A stretch of DNA of 41,228 bases, from positions 1 to 41,228 of the IMG/VR virus record IMGVR_UViG_3300030329_004030. One strand, 5' to 3'. Under the pieces are notes generated by a model. The model did no database searches. It had not been told where the DNA came from and saw only the letters and a program-made list of their open reading frames with translations. Shown here piece by piece: positions 36,704 to 41,228 of this stretch; position 1 is the stretch's first letter, and each line of letters begins with the position of its first letter. Position numbers and translations under genes: made by a program. The DNA comes from a virus.

Positions 36704-37218
36704 CGGCGCTTCTTCTTGTTTGAAAAATACTGGTCCACCATTGTCATCTTCTCAGGGTGGAGCTTAAGGTGTGCGTCGATGAGCTGTCTCACGCCTTTTC
36801 GCATCGCGCTTTCGAGGCCTAGCATGCGCGCCAACTTCCAGGTGTGGGCGTACTCAGCGACCTCGTCATCACTCAAATGAGCAATGACTGTCCTCGCCAG
36901 GCGCTCATTGGCACTGATGGGCAATTGGTCATCTTCGTACTCAGCGTGCAGCCTCAAAAAATCACTGAGCTTATATTTTGCCATCGCTAGGATTTTGGAA
37001 AGTTCGTGGAGGGTCAACCCCTCCTCCCCCTCCATGAAGGCCTTCCCATGCAGCGGTTCGATGTCGAGCGCGACCCAGAGTGACTCATCTCGAGCATGTG
37101 GTAAATAGGAGTCTATAATTTCGCGGACGTAACCATTTAGGTCGATCGCGGTGATTGTGCGTGGCTTGACCAATGATCCAGCGATCATTCCGCCGGGCGA
37201 GAAAAATTCAAACTCCAT
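36700..37218 (-). CDS. Convergent regulator-like protein, apparent paralog of the HTH gene
   Basis: 172 residues, the only confident minus-strand gene. ATG at 37218 has a strong AGAGGAGGCGAAC site. By eye it lines up with the opposing HTH protein: I-D-L-N-G-Y-V-R-E-I-I-D against I-N-L-D-D-V-V-R-E-I-L-I, then L-H-G-K-A-F-M-E against I-H-G-F-L-D-E, L-S-K-I-L-A-M-A against I-T-H-L-C-A-A-L, and L-S-D-D-E-V-A-E with L-A-R-M-L-G-L against L-S-E-E-A-S-S-Q with L-A-K-K-Y-G-L. The HTH part is more degenerate, so it may bind DNA weakly or act by heterodimerising. It ends in a basic tail (N-K-K-K-R-R). Confidence 0.75.
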   Translation of the reverse strand: MEFEFFSPGGMIAGSLVKPRTITAIDLNGYVREIIDSYLPHARDESLWVALDIEPLHGKAFMEGEEGLTLHELSKILAMAKYKLSDFLRLHAEYEDDQLPISANERLARTVIAHLSDDEVAEYAHTWKLARMLGLESAMRKGVRQLIDAHLKLHPEKMTMVDQYFSNKKKRR

Positions 37219-37238
37219 GTTCGCCTCCTCTAATCGAC

Positions 37239-37253
37239 ATTATCAAATTTGAT
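37239..37253 (-). promoter_or_regulatory. Candidate -10 box overlapped by a 12-bp palindrome
   Basis: On the minus strand GATAAT (37244-37239) is 20-25 bases before the ATG of the convergent regulator. It is overlapped by the perfect palindrome ATCAAATTTGAT (37242-37253), which could be an operator. The -35 match is weak. Confidence 0.45.
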
Positions 37254-37346
37254 TTTTTTGTGCCACTTTTCCCTTGCCCCTGCCCGAAAAATGATGCAAA
37301 ATGAAAAACACGCACGAGTGAATAGAAATCGTATCAATGGGGGGAC

Positions 37347-37390
37347 GGGGGAGAGTGGGCCAGTGATGGAGCCTGCTCTCCCCCTGCTTT
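37347..37390 (+). other. Long GC-rich hairpin, terminator-like
   Basis: GGGGGAGAG (37347-37355) pairs with CTCTCCCCC (37376-37384). Five more inner pairs (TGGGC with GCCTG) make a 14-bp stem around a 10-base loop. Downstream TGCTTTTG has only four T. It lies just before the gene at 37403 and would shield its ribosome site or stop transcription from upstream. Confidence 0.55.
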
Positions 37391-37402
37391 TGAGGGGTGT
37401 CA

Positions 37403-37609
37403 ATGTTTGTATTGGTTGTCAATGGGGTCGATTTCTTCGGGGAAAAGTGGGTTCAAAAGAGCCACCACTGGCGTCTGAAAGAGGCGCGATCACGGTGTCA
37501 TGATGCCAAAGTTTGGTCAGATGGGGGCCAAGTGGTGTGCCATATTTCGCTCAGATACTCCCCCAGGGCGAATAGGCACTGGCAAAATATTCAGGAGTGG
37601 TTGCGCTGA
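37403..37609 (+). CDS. Hypothetical protein, 68 aa
   Basis: ATG 37403 follows GAGGGG at a five-base distance. Sequence: F-V-L-V-V-N-G-V-D-F-F-G-E-K-W-V-Q-K-S-H-H-W-R-L, then C-H-D-A-K-V-W-S-D-G-G-Q-V-V-C-H and R-H-W-Q-N-I-Q-E-W-L. Rich in Trp and His, and beta-rich at the start. Function unknown. It lies between the regulator pair and the MarR-like gene. Confidence 0.55.
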   Translation: MFVLVVNGVDFFGEKWVQKSHHWRLKEARSRCHDAKVWSDGGQVVCHISLRYSPRANRHWQNIQEWLR

Positions 37610-37635
37610 GTCAAGTATCTACCTAGCTTACGCGC

Positions 37636-37935
37636 ATGAGCTTACTTGATATTACGCGCACACTCACCGACCTAGACCTGGACATGACTGTCCTCCAGCT
37701 TCGGGTGCTCCTGGAGATCGAGGCATCCCCGGGCATCACGGGCAAGGCCATCGCTGACCGAATCGGAACTTCGCCAGCCACCATCACTCGAACAGTCGAT
37801 ATCTGGAGTAAAGTTGGTCACAAAAAGAAGGCCGGGCGAAGACTGGTGAGGCGAACTCTTGCCGCCGATAACCGGGAAAAAAATCTCGAACTCACATCCA
37901 AGGGGAAGAAGTTTCTTCGCGACTTAGGCTTGTAA
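37636..37935 (+). CDS. MarR-like winged-helix regulator
   Basis: 99 residues. Winged-helix signature: L-Q-L-R-V-L-L-E-I-E-A-S-P-G-I-T-G-K-A-I, then G-T-S-P-A-T-I-T-R-T-V-D-I-W as recognition helix. A lysine/arginine-rich wing follows (K-K-K-A-G-R-R-L-V-R-R-T) and L-T-S-K-G-K-K-F-L, the typical MarR ending. It lacks the long dimerisation helices of full MarR proteins (about 140 residues). Position directly before the attP-like site and integrase suggests control of integration or of the lysis-lysogeny choice. Confidence 0.75.
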   Translation: MSLLDITRTLTDLDLDMTVLQLRVLLEIEASPGITGKAIADRIGTSPATITRTVDIWSKVGHKKKAGRRLVRRTLAADNREKNLELTSKGKKFLRDLGL

Positions 37936-37949
37936 ATCTAACAGCCTGT

Positions 37950-38005
37950 GGTATTTGAGTACCAGCCCCTCAAGCTGACGCGTCTACCAGTTCCGCCACC
38001 GCCGC
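37950..38005 (-). other. Partial tRNA-Leu(GAG) gene, likely attP core
   Basis: On the minus strand from 38005 the sequence starts GCGGCGG TG GCGGAACTGGTAGACGC, matching the acceptor 5' strand and D-arm of bacterial tRNA-Leu. The anticodon stem-loop TCAGC-TTGAGGG-GCTGG follows (anticodon GAG), then a variable-arm hairpin GGTACTCAAATACC. The T-arm, the 3' acceptor strand and CCA are missing. It lies between the MarR-like gene and the integrase, where phages such as P-SSP7 carry a tRNA-Leu segment as attachment site. So it is probably attP, not a functional tRNA. Confidence 0.82.
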
Positions 38006-38020
38006 ACACGGGCTTGAGGG
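37967..38020. repeat. 9-bp inverted repeat spanning the tRNA fragment
   Basis: CCCTCAAGC (37967-37975, the tRNA anticodon loop region) recurs inverted as GCTTGAGGG at 38012-38020, just outside the tRNA 5' end. The outer arm is not part of the tRNA and may be an integrase-binding site. Confidence 0.55.
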
Positions 38021-38078
38021 TAGCCAACTTGACAAACATTTGCCCGCGCCAACCATACGAAAAATAAGGGAGAATACC

Positions 38079-39077
38079 TTGGAAACCAACGCCATTGACA
38101 CAGCAATTGAAGCACTCCAAAACCAACTAAATGCTCTACTTTTAGCCAGAAATGAGGCCCCACCAGCCCTTCCCACCAGCCCAGATCAAAGTGGGGTCTC
38201 AGAACTGATTGATAATTTTGTTCGATCAAAACTTACTTCTCGCGAATGGTCGGAGAAGTACGCAATCAATGTGACCTTCGCGCTCAAGAAGTGGCACAGA
38301 ACGATGAATCACGGGTCGGTTGGATTAATCACAACAGCCAACCTCCTAGATTATCGGGATCGGCTGTTGGAAATGAAAACCAAGAACGGAACGCCCACCA
38401 GTATCACCACCGTCAACGCCCACATGAAATACCTCTCACAGCTCCTGGAGTACGCTGTGTCGAGAGATATTATTTCCCGCACCCCTGCTACCCACCTGAA
38501 GATTAAGTCGCACCTGAGCGATCTCAGCGACTCTGAGCGGCGGTTGCCGTTTACGCCAGCGGAAGCAGTCCAAGTGATGAAGCTTGGCTGGCTCCCTACT
38601 ATCATGGGGTACACCGGCGCGAGAAATCTTGAGGTACTCCAGCTTCGCAAACGCGATGTGTACGAGGTCGAGGGAATTCTGGTATTTGACCTTCAGACGC
38701 TCGATGCAGGCCAGAGGCGGAAGACCAGAGCATCGAGGCGGCTGATCCCAGTCCACCCACAACTCATCGCAGAGGGCCTTCTGGGCCTCTTGAAAGGTGA
38801 CCCAGAGAGCCCCCTAGTGCCTCGACCAATCAATGATGGCGATTACGTCAAGTCAATCAATCGGCGAATTCGCGCCAAGATCCCTGACCCGAGAAAAACA
38901 CTCTACTCCCTGCGCCACACCTTCCGCACCGAGTTGGCTGATCTAGTCTCCAAAGAGGCCAATCTTGATCGACTGATGGGCCACACTCAGAAGACCATCG
39001 GTCGGAGGGTCTACACAAAATTTGATCTTCAAACTCTCAAAGATGAGTTGTCAAAACTAAAATACCCGCTAGACTAA
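38079..39077 (+). CDS. int: Tyrosine-family integrase
   Basis: 332 residues with the start set at TTG 38079, which follows AATAAGGGAGAATACC. An in-frame TTG at 38040 lacks a ribosome site. The N-terminal core-binding domain (S-E-L-I-D-N-F-V-R-S-K-L, then L-S-Q-L-L-E-Y-A-V-S) precedes the catalytic domain with Arg in T-G-A-R-N-L-E-V-L-Q-L, Lys/Arg in R-R-K-T-R-A-S-R-R-L-I, H-x-x-R in S-L-R-H-T-F-R, the G-H in L-M-G-H-T-Q-K-T and the nucleophile Tyr in R-R-V-Y-T-K-F. All catalytic residues are present, so integration should be possible. The tRNA-Leu fragment adjacent to it is the probable attachment site. Confidence 0.95.
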   Translation: METNAIDTAIEALQNQLNALLLARNEAPPALPTSPDQSGVSELIDNFVRSKLTSREWSEKYAINVTFALKKWHRTMNHGSVGLITTANLLDYRDRLLEMKTKNGTPTSITTVNAHMKYLSQLLEYAVSRDIISRTPATHLKIKSHLSDLSDSERRLPFTPAEAVQVMKLGWLPTIMGYTGARNLEVLQLRKRDVYEVEGILVFDLQTLDAGQRRKTRASRRLIPVHPQLIAEGLLGLLKGDPESPLVPRPINDGDYVKSINRRIRAKIPDPRKTLYSLRHTFRTELADLVSKEANLDRLMGHTQKTIGRRVYTKFDLQTLKDELSKLKYPLD

Positions 39078-39095
39078 GATTCCTTTTGTTGTGCC

Positions 39096-39133
39096 GGCCC
39101 TCGATGGGGAAACTCATCGGGGGCCATTTTTTT
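39096..39133 (+). terminator. Intrinsic terminator after the integrase
   Basis: An 11-bp stem, GGCCCTCGATG with CATCGGGGGCC (one mismatch or wobble), and an eight-base loop, then A and seven T. Confidence 0.88.
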
Positions 39134-39187
39134 GTTTAGACAGGCCCCTCTCAGGGTAGACAAATGATGAGGGGTAGACACCCCAAG

Positions 39188-39203
39188 CCACAATAGGAGA
39201 AAA
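39188..39203 (+). promoter_or_regulatory. Second copy of candidate phage promoter
   Basis: CCACAATAGGAGAAAA differs from the site at 9656 in one base, with predicted start at 39196. It points into the iteron array and the RNA polymerase gene. A phage promoter beside an AT-rich repeat region is reminiscent of the primary origin of T7. Confidence 0.55.
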
Positions 39204-39210
39204 GGTGCCC

Positions 39211-39334
39211 TATAGGTGTCTTATAAGTGTCTTATAAGTGTTCTTATAAGGTAATTAAAATAATAAACATTATTAAAGTACTTATAAAGTACTTTTAAAA
39301 ACCTTTAAAGACACTTAAAGGTCACTTAAGAGTA
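39211..39334. repeat. Helically phased inverted iteron arrays
   Basis: Left array: TATAGGTGTCT (39211), TATAAGTGTCT (39222), TATAAGTGTTCT (39233), TATAAGG (39245). AT centre 39252-39274. Right array: AAAGTACTTAT (39275), AAAGTACTTTT (39286), AAAAACCTTT (39297), AAAGACACTT (39307), AAAGGTCACTT (39317), AAGAGTA. The right units are roughly the reverse complement of the left ones. The period of 10-12 bp places units on one face of the helix. Confidence 0.8.
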
Positions 39335-39393
39335 ATGTTTTTGTTGTCCTTCCCCTTGCAATAACGATTACATTAACGTAAGTTCACACTTGG

Positions 39394-39428
39394 AATCCCC
39401 CCTGGTTCTTTTTGGGGGGATTTTGTTT
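39394..39428 (+). terminator. Terminator-like hairpin (possible attenuator) before RNA polymerase
   Basis: AATCCCCCC (39394-39402) pairs with GGGGGGATT (39414-39422) around an 11-base loop, followed by a T-rich tract. It ends about ten bases before the polymerase ATG, so any transcript entering the gene must pass it. It could work as attenuator, or as terminator for transcripts arriving from the integrase side. Confidence 0.65.
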
Positions 39429-39438
39429 TGGGGTGTTC

Positions 39439-41228
39439 ATGGAAGATGTGATGGTGCAGCGGGGAAAGTCTCGCTACCTCCGCAAGGTGTTGAACGGTGT
39501 CAAGCGCGGCCAAGTCTCCGACACCTCCGTTGCCGCCAAGTCCTTGATTTCCACTCTCCTCCCTGTGGTCATCGAGTCGCTCAAGAACGATGACCCAGAG
39601 CGGGGGGTGGGTGCTCAAGCAGCACATAAGATCGAAGAAGTTGGATTTGAATTCTGTGCGTACATTGGGATTCGAGTTCTCATGGACAAGATGGTCTATG
39701 TCGATTCTCCGCCGAAAGTGTCCACGGTCATCCATCTGATCGGACGCAGTATCCAAGACGAAGCTCTGATGAAGAGCTTCCAAGAGACCGAGCCAAGGAT
39801 CTTTGAGATTGCCAGGGAGCAAGGTCTCAAGAAACGGGGGGCGGGGGTACGTGAAGCCCTCGTATGGCTCATGAAGGGCAACCCGAATCTCGAATGGGAA
39901 CCCTGGGACAACCCTACAAAGGTACGGGTCGGCACAAAGATCCTCTCGCACATCTTGTCGGCGAGTGAGTTCTTCGATCTGAAGACCGTCCAGCACGGAA
40001 AGCGATCAATCAAAAGCATCGTGCCCTCAAAAGACCTCATCAGCCAACTGCGAACTCTCGATCTTCAGGTGGCTCTCAGTCGCCCACTTTATCTGCCCAT
40101 GCTTGAACCTCCTATGGACTGGACAACCCCATACGATGGTGGGTATCGGCATCTGGCCTCGAAGCTTGTCAAGAACACAACCCCAGAGCACCTCCAGGCA
40201 CTTGAGAGTTGCAACATGCCGGAGGTCTACGAGGCACTGAACAAATTGCAGAAAGTGCCTTATCAAATTAACTCTGATGTATTGACTGTGTTGGAACACT
40301 TCTGGCGTGAGGGCGATTCAGTTGCTGGTCTTCCTCCACAAGAACCTCACCCAATCCCTCCATGGCCGAGTGATTTAGGTAAGTGGGTGGATCTCGAAGG
40401 GGAAGAGAAAGACCGGGCATGGGCTTGGAAGAAGATGGCTCAAGCTATCCATGCTGAAAACTCCTCGAATGTCTCCCGAGTGATTTCTACCCGGTCAACT
40501 CTTGAAACTGCAAAAGAACTGGAGGGGCGAGACTTTTACTTCCCGATGTCTTTGGACTTCAGGTCGCGAGTCTACCCCACCCCTGGGTTCTCCCCGATGG
40601 GCGACAAGATGACCCGGGCTTTAATTAGGTTTTCACATTCATGTGTGATTGAGCCATCGTCAGAAGCAGTGCGGTATTTCTTGGCCCACGGGGCGCGCAT
40701 GGCCGGACTGGACAAGATCAATCTCAATGATCAAATCCAGTGGGTCATGCGGAATCGTGAGAGGATCATCGAGTGTTCCATTGATCCAATCTCAGATCTC
40801 TGGTGGGTGCAGCCCTGCGAGGAAGATGGTGAGCCTTGGCTGTTCTTGGCTTGGATGATGGAGGCGGGAGACTTCCTTCTCCATGGGAAAGCATTTGAGA
40901 GTCATCTACCCATCAGCTTCGATGCCACTTGTAGTGCTCTTCAGCACTGGTCAATGGCTCTGAGAGACGAAGAAGGTGCGAAGCGAGTCAACCTCATCGA
41001 CGGTGATCGGGCTGACGTGTACACCGAGGTGTTGAATGTTTTAAAGAAAAAGGTCGATCAAGTCTGGCTTGATTCACCGTATCTAACGCGAAAACTCTGC
41101 AAGACCCCCGCTATGGCTCGAACATATGGGGGGACTCGAATGGGAGTCAATCGGCATGTTTACAAAATCATCCACCAACTTGATGCGGGTCGCTATCTTC
41201 GTGACCATTTTCGGGATAGCGATATTCC
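39439..41228 (+). CDS. T7-type single-subunit RNA polymerase, N-terminal and central part
   Basis: Starts ATG 39439 (M-E-D-V-M-V-Q-R-G-K-S-R-Y-L) after TTTTGGGGTGTTC and stays open to the window edge, where it joins the 1-705 part through the 104-bp overlap. Motifs: L-D-F-R-S-R-V-Y-P-T-P-G-F-S-P-M-G-D (T7 D-W-R-G-R-V-Y), catalytic Asp in F-D-A-T-C-S-A-L-Q-H-W-S (T7 Asp537), R-D-E-E-G-A-K-R-V-N-L, and K-T-P-A-M-A-R-T-Y-G-G (T7 Lys631 and Tyr639). No frameshift is seen. About 796 residues in total. It transcribes phage genes from its own promoters, so its control sets the switch to lytic growth. Confidence 0.96.
   Translation, partial: MEDVMVQRGKSRYLRKVLNGVKRGQVSDTSVAAKSLISTLLPVVIESLKNDDPERGVGAQAAHKIEEVGFEFCAYIGIRVLMDKMVYVDSPPKVSTVIHLIGRSIQDEALMKSFQETEPRIFEIAREQGLKKRGAGVREALVWLMKGNPNLEWEPWDNPTKVRVGTKILSHILSASEFFDLKTVQHGKRSIKSIVPSKDLISQLRTLDLQVALSRPLYLPMLEPPMDWTTPYDGGYRHLASKLVKNTTPEHLQALESCNMPEVYEALNKLQKVPYQINSDVLTVLEHFWREGDSVAGLPPQEPHPIPPWPSDLGKWVDLEGEEKDRAWAWKKMAQAIHAENSSNVSRVISTRSTLETAKELEGRDFYFPMSLDFRSRVYPTPGFSPMGDKMTRALIRFSHSCVIEPSSEAVRYFLAHGARMAGLDKINLNDQIQWVMRNRERIIECSIDPISDLWWVQPCEEDGEPWLFLAWMMEAGDFLLHGKAFESHLPISFDATCSALQHWSMALRDEEGAKRVNLIDGDRADVYTEVLNVLKKKVDQVWLDSPYLTRKLCKTPAMARTYGGTRMGVNRHVYKIIHQLDAGRYLRDHFRDSDI
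41125..41228. repeat. End overlap, right copy (pairs with 1-104)
   Basis: Matches 1-104 at 102/104 positions, perfectly from 41131 on. It shows that the sequence is circular or circularly permuted, with the ends inside the RNA polymerase gene. Confidence 0.9.

Larger units (their letters stand above)
39134..39438. promoter_or_regulatory. Intergenic control region upstream of RNA polymerase
   Basis: No gene is visible. In order it holds three TAGACA boxes (39137, 39157, 39175), a copy of the phage-promoter motif (39188), a left array of 11-bp repeats, an AT-rich centre, a right array of inverted 10-11-bp repeats, and a terminator-like hairpin before the polymerase start. I find no convincing host promoter with both boxes. 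Candidate replication origin and control site. Confidence 0.6.

Noticed and set aside
37249-37503. 84-codon plus-strand frame
   Set aside because: It runs through the GC-rich hairpin in another frame than the better supported gene at 37403 and has no ribosome site.
37950-38005. Functional tRNA gene
   Set aside because: The T-arm, 3' acceptor strand and CCA are absent, so it cannot fold into a tRNA.
37938-38229. Minus-strand frames including one with A-V-A-E-L-V-D-A
   Set aside because: This is the well-known spurious translation of a tRNA-Leu gene; the DNA is explained by the tRNA fragment and the integrase start.
39211-39334. CRISPR array
   Set aside because: Units are only 10-12 bp, directly adjacent and without unique spacers; iterons are the better description.
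39341-39384. Host sigma70 promoter for RNA polymerase (TTGTCC or TTGCAA with TACATT or TAAGTT)
   Set aside because: Spacing or hexamer matches are poor in every combination; not strong enough to list.

Overview
The window is an essentially complete genome of a T7-type podovirus (Autographiviridae-like) that also carries lysogeny genes. The ends overlap: bases 1-104 repeat as 41125-41228 with two differences. The sequence therefore closes into a circle of about 41,124 bp, opened inside the RNA polymerase gene. The host cannot be named from sequence. A tRNA-Leu(GAG) fragment next to the integrase shows that it is a bacterium. The sulfatase and B12-dependent reductase would fit a marine or aquatic heterotroph, which is inference.

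Layout, read from the RNA polymerase. Single-subunit RNA polymerase (39439 to the right edge, continuing 1-705). DNA metabolism (702-9358): two small unknowns, gp2.5-type SSB, endonuclease I, a small winged-helix protein, an exported EF-hand/dockerin-like protein, primase-helicase, two small proteins, a shortened family A DNA polymerase, class II ribonucleotide reductase, 5'-3' exonuclease, a DUF3310 protein and a 34-residue membrane peptide. A small HExxH protein (9355-9654) precedes a phage-type promoter (about 9656-9671). Virion morphogenesis (9686-27107): portal, HNH protein, scaffold, capsid, terminator, lysozyme, tail tubular A and B, four internal virion proteins and tail fibre. Lysis and packaging (27104-29889): two small membrane proteins (holin candidates), an overlapping i-spanin/o-spanin pair, small and large terminase. 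Then come three consecutive genes with signal peptides: a fibre-like glycine/threonine-rich protein, a type I sulfatase with an intact C-T-P-S-R activation motif, and a small cysteine-containing protein.

From 33.1 to 39.4 kb lies an accessory/lysogeny region. It has cassettes of small genes with similar leaders and strong terminators (zinc-ribbon protein, gp88/DUF7227-like protein, ASCH-like protein), a Cro/CI-type regulator, a convergent and apparently paralogous second regulator (the only confident minus-strand gene), a MarR-like protein, a tRNA-Leu fragment likely to be attP, and a tyrosine integrase. A 361-bp intergenic region between integrase and RNA polymerase contains a terminator, a second copy of the phage-promoter motif, helically phased inverted iterons and a terminator-like hairpin just before the polymerase start.

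Read together: a phage with its own RNA polymerase for late expression, capable in principle of integrating into a tRNA-Leu gene. It encodes several exported proteins that would act on the host envelope or extracellular sulfated material. The most unusual elements are the sulfatase and exported-protein block, the convergent regulator pair with its operator-like repeats, and the phased iteron array upstream of RNA polymerase.
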